A stretch of 12,988 nucleotides of DNA from Candidatus Dojkabacteria bacterium (lineage in GTDB: Bacteria > Patescibacteriota > Dojkabacteria > SC72): assembly GCA_012514355.1 (NCBI GenBank), contig JAAZAL010000112.1:1-12988 (forward strand), in the 5' to 3' direction. The notes under the pieces were generated by a model. It was not told where the DNA came from. It searched no databases and saw nothing but the letters and a program-made list of their open reading frames with translations. Shown here in pieces: positions 6,506 through 12,749 of this stretch (positions within the stretch are counted from its first letter, which is position 1; each line of letters begins with the position of its first letter). Both the position numbers and the translations under genes were made by a program.

Positions 6506-6787
6506 ATGGCAACAATGTTAAAAAAAGATTTAGTCGATGGTGTAGCAAAAGCAGCAGGACTTACAAAAAAGCAAGCTGCAGAAGCAATCGATGGCGTATT
6601 TGAATCTATAACAAAATCTCTTAAAGGAGGTGATGCAGTACTTCTAACAGGCTTTGGAAAATTTGATGTAAGACACAGAGACTCCAGACCTGGAATCAAT
6701 CCAAAAACCTTGGAGAAGATTCAGTTACCTGCAAGAACAGTACCAGTATTTAAAGCTGGAAAAGCTTTAAAAACAGCTGTTAAGTAG
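6506..6787 (+). CDS. HU-family DNA-binding protein
   Basis: HU is a small dimeric nucleoid protein that binds and bends DNA. The 93-residue length is standard. The N-terminal helices read LKKDLVDGVAKAAGLTKKQAAEAI, followed by the FGKFDVRHRDSRPGINP signature (about 50-66), the DNA-grasping arm and the VPVFKAGKALKTAVK end. The arm has RPGINPKTLEKIQLPA where many HUs have RxGRNPxTGExIxIPA, so the usual TGE is TLE; the proline at the arm tip that intercalates into DNA remains. The ATG at 6506 is fixed by the strong Shine-Dalgarno site. The transcript appears monocistronic: its own promoter and leader precede it and an intrinsic terminator follows 43 bases after the stop. HU or IHF-like cannot be separated by sequence alone, but homodimeric HU is most likely. 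Confidence 0.95.
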   Translation: MATMLKKDLVDGVAKAAGLTKKQAAEAIDGVFESITKSLKGGDAVLLTGFGKFDVRHRDSRPGINPKTLEKIQLPARTVPVFKAGKALKTAVK

Positions 6788-6829
6788 TCAAATCTGCCGG
6801 CATTTCTCTGTAAGATGAGAAAAAGAATT

Positions 6830-6861
6830 AGCCTGAGTATATCTCAGGCTTTTCTTTTTTT
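6830..6861 (+). terminator. Intrinsic terminator of the HU gene
   Basis: AGCCTGAG (6830-6837) and CTCAGGCT (6843-6850) form a perfect 8-bp GC-rich stem with a 5-base loop, followed by a T-rich tail with one C (6850-6861). It is a textbook rho-independent terminator. Confidence 0.92.
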
Positions 6862-6937
6862 AATATCCTTTGCAAGCATGCATATTAATTGGTAGTATAT
6901 ACAAGATAAATTACTTACAATTTTTACTACTGCTACA

Positions 6938-8326
6938 GTGAAAAGATTCTTTATTCCAAATAAAGAGAATAAATATAAACCACTTCTATTAAGAAAGGTT
7001 GCATTAGTAATATATACCCTAATTTTACTTTTCGTTAATACCTTCGGAGGATTACTAGGTATACCTCAAGCTATGGCTAGCAGTATCTCTCCAGCAAATA
7101 TCATTCAGTTAACAAATCAACAAAGAACAGCTGCAGGATTAAACACCCTTACATCAAATGCAAAACTAACAGCAGCAGCACAAGCCAAAGCAAACAATAT
7201 GTTTGAAGTACAGTATTGGGATCACTACGGACCAAATGGAGAAACCCCCTGGATGTTTATCTCTCAAGCAGGATATACATATGTATACGCAGGAGAGAAT
7301 TTAGCTAAAGGATTTAGAACAGCAGAGGGAGTACATGAAGCCTGGATGGCAAGTCCAACACATAAAGAAAATATTATGAGTGTTAATTACAAAGAAATAG
7401 GGGTAGCAGTAGTAGAAGGAACACTCCTTGGAAAAGAAACAATTCTTGTAGTACAGATGTTTGGGAATCAAACAAACCAAATTTACAAACCAACAATATC
7501 GGCACCTTCAACACCAACACCTCCACCTGCTAAACCAATAGTACCAGAGAAAGGAGAGATTAAATCCATAAAAATAACTAATCCAAAACCAAGTGACCTT
7601 TTAAATGATGCTAATGTAAATATAAAGGGGGAAACAGAAAATACAACTGGAGAGTATACAGTGGAGATATTAAAAGATCAGGAAATAGTTGGAGAAACAA
7701 AAAGTAATACAAAAGAATGGGAATTTGATAAAGAAAGCGACTGGTCAGAAGGAGAGCAAATAATAACAGCAACACTCAAAGGTGAAAATATTAAATCAGA
7801 ACCTGTTTTATTTACAATAGATTCAACACCTCCAATAATCCTTCAAGAAACAATTAAAGTAAAAAAAATTGATGAAAACTACGAACTAAGTTTCTTTGCA
7901 CCAGAAGATGCAGTGGAATTGAAATTTATTACTGGAGATAAAACCTATGATATTGAAGTAGCACTAGAACAAACAGTATCTATAAATATTCCTAAAGAAG
8001 ACATAGGAGAAAGATCTTTGTTAATGGCATCTGATAAAGCAGGTAATATTGCAGAAAAAGATATATCGGAATACTTCTTAAAGGAGGTAAAAGGTGAGGA
8101 ACATACATCTCCAATAATACTAGGAATAAAAAATATCTTTGGTACAACAGATGGTGTAAGCCTATCCATAATAGCTTTTGTATTTATACTTCTTTCAATA
8201 CAGGTATATTACTCTTGGAAAAATGGGAAATTAGGAAGAAATGTTGGTGACCTATTTACAATTGGAGCCTGGTGGCTAATAGTATTGGTTGGTGTATTTA
8301 AAGGATTCGGGGGATTAATTAATTAA
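6938..8326 (+). CDS. CAP/SCP-domain exported protein with Ig-like domain and C-terminal membrane helices
   Basis: This 462-residue envelope protein starts with a positively charged region and hydrophobic segment (about 18-42) and a possible cleavage after AMA (45-47). A CAP (SCP/PR-1/YkwD-like) domain covers about 52-177: QLTNQQRTAAGL, His96 in YWDHYGPNG, GENLAKG (119-125, Glu120), HEAWMASPTHKENIM (133-147) and IGVAVVEG. The usual His/Glu/Glu/His cavity is therefore present. A Pro/Thr-rich linker (186-203) leads to an Ig-like beta domain (about 207-295) and a second beta-rich stretch (about 296-380). Two hydrophobic helices (about 406-425 and 442-459) probably anchor it. CAP function in bacteria is poorly defined, so no activity is assigned. 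The start is GTG with no Shine-Dalgarno site; TACAAT at 6916-6921 may be its -10. It heads a three-gene operon. Confidence 0.85.
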   Translation: MKRFFIPNKENKYKPLLLRKVALVIYTLILLFVNTFGGLLGIPQAMASSISPANIIQLTNQQRTAAGLNTLTSNAKLTAAAQAKANNMFEVQYWDHYGPNGETPWMFISQAGYTYVYAGENLAKGFRTAEGVHEAWMASPTHKENIMSVNYKEIGVAVVEGTLLGKETILVVQMFGNQTNQIYKPTISAPSTPTPPPAKPIVPEKGEIKSIKITNPKPSDLLNDANVNIKGETENTTGEYTVEILKDQEIVGETKSNTKEWEFDKESDWSEGEQIITATLKGENIKSEPVLFTIDSTPPIILQETIKVKKIDENYELSFFAPEDAVELKFITGDKTYDIEVALEQTVSINIPKEDIGERSLLMASDKAGNIAEKDISEYFLKEVKGEEHTSPIILGIKNIFGTTDGVSLSIIAFVFILLSIQVYYSWKNGKLGRNVGDLFTIGAWWLIVLVGVFKGFGGLIN

Positions 8327-8339
8327 TACTGCCTAACAA

Positions 8340-9131
8340 TTGAAACAAAGAGTTGAGATAAAAAATGAATTACTTTATCTATTCCTAATACTTTTAGTAA
8401 CGGTTTACTTTGCATATACAACACATACGCCAAATCAAACATATATATTAAGTGGGGTAGTGGGAATACTTCTAATATTAACCTGGTTTATCAGAGCGTT
8501 TACCCTCTATTCTGGAAGAAAGATCTCTCAATACAGTGAAGTAATCCAAAGAATATCGCTTAAAGAAAGATTTTTTACAAACTTTGTATTACCCGTTCTC
8601 TTTTATGTATCCCTTCTATTCTTTATCTATTACAATACTAGTTTTCTAATGGATATGGTTCTAATCCTTATCTCATTACTATTACTCCTCATCCTATTTA
8701 TAAATGTAAAAAGTTCATTTAAAAAAGTTTACAGTATAGAAGTACAAACAAGAGCAGTATTTGATTTCATATGTATCGCCTCCTTCTATATGATTCTTAG
8801 TGTATTAATTAGATTGTCATTTTCAATATGGTTATCAGTTCTGTTAATTACTCTCTTCTCCTTAATATTCTTTTGGTCAGATATTAAAATACATAGGAAA
8901 GAAAGTCTTTCTGCATTAACAATATCTTTAATATCCTCTCTCTTTGTAGCTATGACAAGCTGTATATTCTTTAATACAAACATATTTGTTGTACCAGCTA
9001 TTGGTACCTTAGCATTTTACTTAATTCTCTCACTATGGAATATTAGGTTTATGGGAAAGATAAAATTGGTTGATTACATTCCCCCATTCATATATTCTGT
9101 ACTAGCATTAATATTAATCTTAAACATATGA
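8340..9131 (+). CDS. Polytopic membrane protein of unknown function (about nine helices)
   Basis: I do not recognise this 263-residue, very hydrophobic protein. Likely membrane helices are near 11-26, 35-56, 80-98, 103-122, 140-157, 160-179, 189-211, 214-233 and 245-262. Loops are short and mostly basic (RKISQYSEVIQRISLKER at 60-77; KSSFKK; DIKIHRK). No catalytic or transport signature was seen. The predicted start is a TTG 13 bases after the CAP-protein stop, with no ATG nearby and no Shine-Dalgarno site. Its TGA stop overlaps the next gene's ATG in ATGA, which implies translational coupling. Tight packing with a CAP-domain envelope protein suggests a membrane or cell-envelope role, but this is only inference. 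The exact start is uncertain. Confidence 0.75.
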   Translation: MKQRVEIKNELLYLFLILLVTVYFAYTTHTPNQTYILSGVVGILLILTWFIRAFTLYSGRKISQYSEVIQRISLKERFFTNFVLPVLFYVSLLFFIYYNTSFLMDMVLILISLLLLLILFINVKSSFKKVYSIEVQTRAVFDFICIASFYMILSVLIRLSFSIWLSVLLITLFSLIFFWSDIKIHRKESLSALTISLISSLFVAMTSCIFFNTNIFVVPAIGTLAFYLILSLWNIRFMGKIKLVDYIPPFIYSVLALILILNI

Positions 9132-9832
9132 AAAAAGACATAGTAATAAAAGTAGGAGGCTCAATACTGTATGACCATCTCTTAAATATTAATTTTGAAC
9201 TATTTAAAAAGGTTAAAGAGTGGTATGAGCAAAACAAGAAGGAATATGATCACATAGTTCTAGTTGTAGGAGGAGGAGGACTATCTAGAAATATGGAAAC
9301 CAAAGTATCAGAATCAATTAAAGATCCAAATGGAATACATAATATAGCAATGTCTGTTACACAAACCAATGCAATCATATTAGCATCATATTTGGAAGAT
9401 AAGGAGATCTTTGTACCTCAAACATTAGGAGATGCATATGAATTCTTACATACTGAAAAGAAAGGATACATGGTTAGTGGTGGATTAAAGGTAGGTTGGA
9501 GTACAGATATGGATGCTGCAGTTTTTGCAGATGCACTTCTGCTTGATAGGGTCTTTAAAGTTTCAGATATCGACTATATATATGATAAAGATCCTAAAGA
9601 ATATTTTGAAGCCAAACCTATTAGAGATATGACATGGAAAGAGTATTTTAAAATGTTTTCAATAATGCCTAATGAAAGTCATACTCCTAATTCGCATATG
9701 CCAGTTGATGCTAAATGCTCAATATTTTGTAATAAGAAAAATATAGCTTTTAATGTAAGTGGGGGAAAACTTCTCTATGAGAAATACACTCTAAGCTCTG
9801 TAATGAAAAAGGGAACATTCCTTCACAGTTAA
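9128..9832 (+). CDS. pyrH: Amino-acid-kinase family protein, probably archaeal-type UMP kinase
   Basis: This likely phosphorylates UMP to UDP with ATP in pyrimidine nucleotide synthesis. The fold motifs run in order: KVGGSIL (8-14), VVGGGGLSRN (46-55), GIHNIAMSVTQTNAIILASYL (starting at 69), GGLKVGWSTDMDAAVFADAL (118-137) and the ATP-side SDIDYIYDKDP (146-156). The pattern and 234-residue length fit archaeal UMP kinases, which have IGIxxTRANA and GGTxPGHTTD at these positions, better than the E. coli form. Differences from the family are the missing TDP-type GHTTD (GWSTD here) and HMPVDAK near the end, where others have S/D-rich residues. Another amino-acid-kinase substrate is possible. The ATG overlaps the stop of the membrane-protein gene. 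The stop lies 1 nt from that of the convergent greA. Confidence 0.72.
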   Translation: MKKDIVIKVGGSILYDHLLNINFELFKKVKEWYEQNKKEYDHIVLVVGGGGLSRNMETKVSESIKDPNGIHNIAMSVTQTNAIILASYLEDKEIFVPQTLGDAYEFLHTEKKGYMVSGGLKVGWSTDMDAAVFADALLLDRVFKVSDIDYIYDKDPKEYFEAKPIRDMTWKEYFKMFSIMPNESHTPNSHMPVDAKCSIFCNKKNIAFNVSGGKLLYEKYTLSSVMKKGTFLHS

Positions 9833-9833
9833 A

Positions 9834-10304
9834 TTACTCAACATCTACAATCTTACACTCCATTTTTCCAGAAGGTGTATCAATATTAACCTTACTACCC
9901 TTCTTCATTCCCATTAGGGAACTTCCAAAAGGAGATTTGTAAGAGATTTTAAATTCTAAAGGATTAGTTTCATCTTCACCAACAATCTGGTACTTCCTCT
10001 TTAATCCGCCCTTACATTCAATAGTAACATGAGACCCTATTTCAACTTTACTACCCTTTTTCTTTTCAACAATAACAGCATTCTCTAACATCTTTCTAAT
10101 ATTTAATATCCTCTCTTCATTACTTTGAAAATCATCAACAGCCATTGTATATCCATCATTCTCTTTTAAATCACCCTGACTTCTCATTTGATTAAGAGTA
10201 TCCTGTAACTTCTTTCTAAGGTCTCCCTCCCTGTGTTTTAACTCATCTTTAAGTTTTAGATGTCCTTGCTTAGTAAGCAGTACCTGAGACTTATCCCTTG
10301 TCAT
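9834..10304 (-). CDS. greA: Transcription elongation factor GreA
   Basis: GreA inserts its coiled coil into the RNA polymerase secondary channel and stimulates cleavage of backtracked RNA. The 156-residue protein, from MTRDKSQVLLTKQGHLKLKDEL, has the antiparallel coiled coil (about 8-78) with the tip QGDLKENDGY (43-52). The two acidic residues required for cleavage, Asp45 and Glu48, are kept. The C-terminal FKBP-like domain includes YQIVGEDETNP, SPFGSSLMGMKKGSKV and a final EC-KIVDVE. An open frame extends 20 codons further upstream to 10364, but that would overlap the predicted -35 and -10, and the family usually starts here, so the ATG at 10304 is preferred. A second, divergent GreA-family gene lies at 12270. 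This one is the canonical factor. Confidence 0.94.
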   Translation of the reverse strand: MTRDKSQVLLTKQGHLKLKDELKHREGDLRKKLQDTLNQMRSQGDLKENDGYTMAVDDFQSNEERILNIRKMLENAVIVEKKKGSKVEIGSHVTIECKGGLKRKYQIVGEDETNPLEFKISYKSPFGSSLMGMKKGSKVNIDTPSGKMECKIVDVE

Positions 10305-10335
10305 AGTATAGGGAAGTTTAAAATTATATCGTGCA

Positions 10336-10364
10336 ATAATATATAGATTTAAAACAGTTGTCAA
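10336..10364 (-). promoter_or_regulatory. Predicted greA promoter
   Basis: On the minus strand a perfect -35 TTGACA (10364-10359) is followed, after 17 bases, by TATTAT (10341-10336). A second -10-like TATAAT lies at 10328-10323. Transcription would start near 10329, giving a leader of about 25 bases before the ATG at 10304. Confidence 0.6.
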
Positions 10365-10379
10365 TAATATACTATCTGT

Positions 10380-10407
10380 TTATCAATCACTCCTTTTATG
10401 ATAAAAT
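10380..10407 (+). promoter_or_regulatory. Possible tRNA-Glu promoter
   Basis: TTATCA (10380-10385) and TAAAAT (10402-10407), 16 bases apart, would start transcription about 5 bases before the tRNA. The -35 is weak (4 of 6 matches). Confidence 0.4.
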
Positions 10408-10418
10408 TACCCTGTTAT

Positions 10419-10493
10419 GCCGCTATCGTCTAACGGTTAGGACACATGATTCTCAATCATGTAATCGGGGTTCGATTCCCCGTAGCGGTACCA
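10419..10493 (+). tRNA. tRNA-Glu (anticodon CUC), CCA encoded
   Basis: The cloverleaf folds fully. The acceptor GCCGCTA (10419-10425) pairs with TAGCGGT (six Watson-Crick pairs and a G1·U72 wobble). The D arm is GTCT/GGAC. The anticodon stem CATGA/TCATG holds the loop TTCTCAA with anticodon CTC, which reads GAG codons. The T arm CGGGG/CCCCG has the loop TTCGATT. The discriminator is A, followed by an encoded CCA (10491-10493). The sequence resembles bacterial tRNA-Glu in its D loop and anticodon arm. It is a single gene, not clustered, next to the greA promoter. Confidence 0.95.
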
Positions 10494-10529
10494 TTTTAAT
10501 AGTATTCTTCCTTGATATACTTGACATGA

Positions 10530-11117
10530 TTACTCTTTGGGAATACCAAATTGGGATAGGCTTTGATTCTTGTATCTCTTATCACTAGTTACATCTTTTT
10601 TCACCCAACTTGGTTGTATATAATCCTTAGCTTCTTTCTCACTATCAAACTCTATTTCTAAATATACTAATCCATCTAAATCATCAAAAAATACGTCAAG
10701 TTGAAGTTTATTCCCCTTCCCATCAGGAATTGAATATCTAATTTTATGTATAGTAGTTCCCTCTTTTTTTGTAAGTAAATGTTCATATTCTTCCTTCGTG
10801 ATGTAATATTCTACTTCGTCTCTAATTAAACCATCTATAGACATATTTGACTTAATAGTAAAAATATAAAATTCTCCGTTATTAACATTTCGCAGTCTCA
10901 TCTCAGGAGAAAAGGATATGTAGGATTGATATATGTCATATTTATCTGCTTTAGATAAATCGTAAGGGATATCCTCAAGGCTAGAAATAAGCCACTTTCT
11001 TTCTATCTCTTTTGTATCAGGTTCCTGCCTTAAATATTTAAATAAGAATATCCCTAATCCAACTAGTAGTATTGTTGCTAAAGATACAAATATTAATGTG
11101 TTGTTTCTTATCTTGAT
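10530..11117 (-). CDS. Membrane-anchored CYTH-domain (triphosphate tunnel) protein with a non-canonical start
   Basis: CYTH proteins bind triphosphates or polyphosphates and metal in a beta tunnel; members include CyaB-like cyclases, thiamine triphosphatase and tripolyphosphatases. Numbering from the suggested start, the protein has a transmembrane helix (about 7-27), then the hallmark EIERK (37-41), MRLR (73-76), a RDEVEYYI strand, HKIRY, LDVFFDD, LEIEFDS and the late block PSWVKKDVTSDKRYKNQSLSQFGIP. All tunnel motifs are intact. The first ATG in frame (10901) falls after EIERK and would destroy the tunnel. Between the upstream TAG (11129-11127) and the helix no ATG, GTG or TTG exists. I propose ATC at 11117, preceded by AGGT (11128-11125) at a 7-base gap, giving MKIRNN and 195 residues; ATA at 11111 is the alternative. 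Read-through of the TAG is also possible. The substrate is unknown. Confidence 0.8.
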   Translation of the reverse strand: MKIRNNTLIFVSLATILLVGLGIFLFKYLRQEPDTKEIERKWLISSLEDIPYDLSKADKYDIYQSYISFSPEMRLRNVNNGEFYIFTIKSNMSIDGLIRDEVEYYITKEEYEHLLTKKEGTTIHKIRYSIPDGKGNKLQLDVFFDDLDGLVYLEIEFDSEKEAKDYIQPSWVKKDVTSDKRYKNQSLSQFGIPKE

Positions 11118-11126
11118 ATTTCTTAC

Positions 11127-11423
11127 CTAAAACAAATTAATAATTGAGAAGTATTTACTAAATGCACAATATATTACAAATATTACTATTGCATATATTA
11201 TGGCGAATATAAATAACTTACTTTTCTTTTGTTCATGCCCTTCAACCATTGTAGAGTAAGCAAATAATGAAAGAAAATAAATAATGAGAAATATAAGGGC
11301 TTCTACTAATTTATTCTGGCGCCCAGATCTAAAATCTCGTGGTAAGTAAGCGTAAGAAATATTACTTTGTGTTAAAAGTAATAGGATAGAAATCAATAAA
11401 ACCCTTAATTTTTGTTTCATCAA
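11127..11423 (-). CDS. Small exported/membrane protein, unknown function
   Basis: This 98-residue protein is not recognised. It begins with a typical signal peptide (MMKQKLRVLLISILLLLTQS, likely cut near SYAY at about 24-26), followed by a short polar stretch and two hydrophobic helices (about 41-58 and 70-90) separated by the basic HEQKKSKL. It shares its reading frame with the CYTH protein directly downstream, separated only by TAG, so the two may be translationally coupled. It is divergent from trmD with 111 bp between them. No Shine-Dalgarno site precedes the ATG. Its composition and its signal-peptide and helix pattern make it credible as a gene, but its role is unknown. Confidence 0.65.
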   Translation of the reverse strand: MMKQKLRVLLISILLLLTQSNISYAYLPRDFRSGRQNKLVEALIFLIIYFLSLFAYSTMVEGHEQKKSKLFIFAIIYAIVIFVIYCAFSKYFSIINLF

Positions 11424-11517
11424 TATTTGTAATTAGATATATCTATTTAATTCTACTTATTTAATATCTAAATGTCTACAACACACATTGTTGTTTTAAA
11501 AGTAACAAGAAAAATGG

Positions 11518-11523
11518 TATAAA
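11518..11523 (+). promoter_or_regulatory. Possible -10 element of trmD
   Basis: TATAAA lies 11 bases before the trmD ATG, which would leave a leader of about 5 bases. No good -35 at the right distance was found (TTGTTT at 11491-11496 is 21 bases away). Confidence 0.35.
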
Positions 11524-11534
11524 TATAACTAAAT

Positions 11535-12185
11535 ATGATACATTTTGATATAGTAACAATCTTTCCTGAAGTAATATCTGCATATACAAATAGCAGTATA
11601 GTAAAACGTGCTCAAGAAAAAGGATTAATAAAAATAGATATACACAACCTTAGAGATTGGGCCATAGATAAACATAAAAGTGTAGATGATACCCCATATG
11701 GAGGAGGACCAGGAATGGTAATGAAAGTAGAACCAATATATAACTGTTTAAAAGAATTAAAGAAAGAAAACAGTATTGTAATATTAACATCCCCAAAAGG
11801 AGAGAAATTAGTACAAAGTAAATTACATCAGCTCTCACAAAAAAAAGATTCCCATTACATAATACTGTGTGGACACTATGAAGGATTTGATCAAAGAGTA
11901 CATGATAATTTAGTAGATTGGGAATTCTCAATAGGAGAGTATGTACTCTCTGGAGGAGAACTACCAGCATTAGTACTAGTTGATGGTATTACTAGACTAA
12001 TCTCAGGAGTATTAGGAAATGAACAGTCCCTAATCTCAGAAACCTTTAATACAGATAACCCAGACTATCCTACATATACTAAACCAGAAATATTTAATAA
12101 CTGGAAAGTACCAGAAGTATTGTTAAGTGGTAATCACAAAGAAATTAAAGAGTGGAGAGAGAAGAAGTCAAAACTGAGTAAATAG
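11535..12185 (+). CDS. trmD: tRNA (guanine-37-N1)-methyltransferase
   Basis: TrmD methylates G37 next to the anticodon of tRNAs with G36, using SAM, and prevents +1 frameshifting. It is a SPOUT knot enzyme. The motifs are complete: HFDIVTIFPE (3-12), DDTPYGGGPGMVM (51-63), LTSPKGEKL (84-92), CGHYEGFDQRV (112-122), the knot SIGEYVLSGGELPALVLVDG (132-151) with Asp150 in the place of the catalytic Asp169 of E. coli numbering, RLISGVLGNEQS (154-165), YTKPEIF (181-187) and VLLSGNHKEI (195-204). It has 216 residues, against 255 in E. coli, being shorter at the C-terminus. In most genomes trmD sits with rpsP, rimM and rplS; here it stands alone, divergent from the small membrane/CYTH pair and followed by a Gre-family gene. 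No Shine-Dalgarno site. Confidence 0.97.
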   Translation: MIHFDIVTIFPEVISAYTNSSIVKRAQEKGLIKIDIHNLRDWAIDKHKSVDDTPYGGGPGMVMKVEPIYNCLKELKKENSIVILTSPKGEKLVQSKLHQLSQKKDSHYIILCGHYEGFDQRVHDNLVDWEFSIGEYVLSGGELPALVLVDGITRLISGVLGNEQSLISETFNTDNPDYPTYTKPEIFNNWKVPEVLLSGNHKEIKEWREKKSKLSK

Positions 12186-12269
12186 TTTCACCTTGTTAAA
12201 TATAGACAAATGAAATAGAATATTAATATACATTTGAATGTTACATATATTACTTTATTTCCCACGACC

Positions 12270-12749
12270 ATGTTTCCTTTAAAGAAAGAAAAATACAAAA
12301 TTACAAAAGAAAAAGAAAAAGAACTAATTAAGGAGTTAAAACAACTTCAAGAAAAAGATCTCATTGAAGTAATGAATAGATTGGAAGAATCTAGAAGAGA
12401 AGACTCCGATGAAGATAGTGCGAATTTAGGTATAATTGCATCTGAAAAAGAATCTATAAACAAAAGAATTAAAGAGATTAGCCAAATACTTGATAACTAT
12501 GAACTACTCATAGAAGGTGATAAATGTGAACCTACCAAAATCAAATTAGGTTCTACAGTTAAGGTTAAAGAAAGAGACAAGATATTAGAATTTAAACTAG
12601 TATCATCTATAGAGGCAGATCCTCTAAAAAACTACATATCGCAAGATTCTCCAATAGGAAAGAAGTTACTTAAAGCTAAAAAAGGAGATACAGTAACTGT
12701 AATAGTAAGGACAAATATAATTAGGTATAAGATATTAGAAGTCTGTTAA
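12270..12749 (+). CDS. Divergent GreA-family protein (RNA polymerase secondary-channel factor, altered tip)
   Basis: The protein, from MFPLKKEKYKITKEKEKEL, has 159 residues and GreA architecture: an N-terminal two-helix coiled coil (about 10-82) and a C-terminal FKBP-like domain with KLGSTVKVKE, SPIGKKLLKAKKGDTV and IRYKILEV. It differs from the canonical factor at 9834 at the coiled-coil tip. There GDLKEN is replaced by DSDEDS (45-50), so the first catalytic Asp aligns with Ser46 and the Glu with Asp49, while four acidic residues remain close by. It could be a cleavage factor with shifted acidic residues or an inhibitor like Thermus Gfh1, whose tip carries four aspartates. A TTG at 12234 would give a longer N-terminus; the ATG at 12270 fits the family. 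Its stop overlaps the glyS stop by 4 nt. Confidence 0.82.
   Translation: MFPLKKEKYKITKEKEKELIKELKQLQEKDLIEVMNRLEESRREDSDEDSANLGIIASEKESINKRIKEISQILDNYELLIEGDKCEPTKIKLGSTVKVKERDKILEFKLVSSIEADPLKNYISQDSPIGKKLLKAKKGDTVTVIVRTNIIRYKILEVC

Noticed and set aside
10358..10588. 76-codon plus-strand frame crossing the tRNA-Glu gene
   Set aside because: It contains the whole tRNA and the greA promoter region; it is a by-product of the tRNA sequence.
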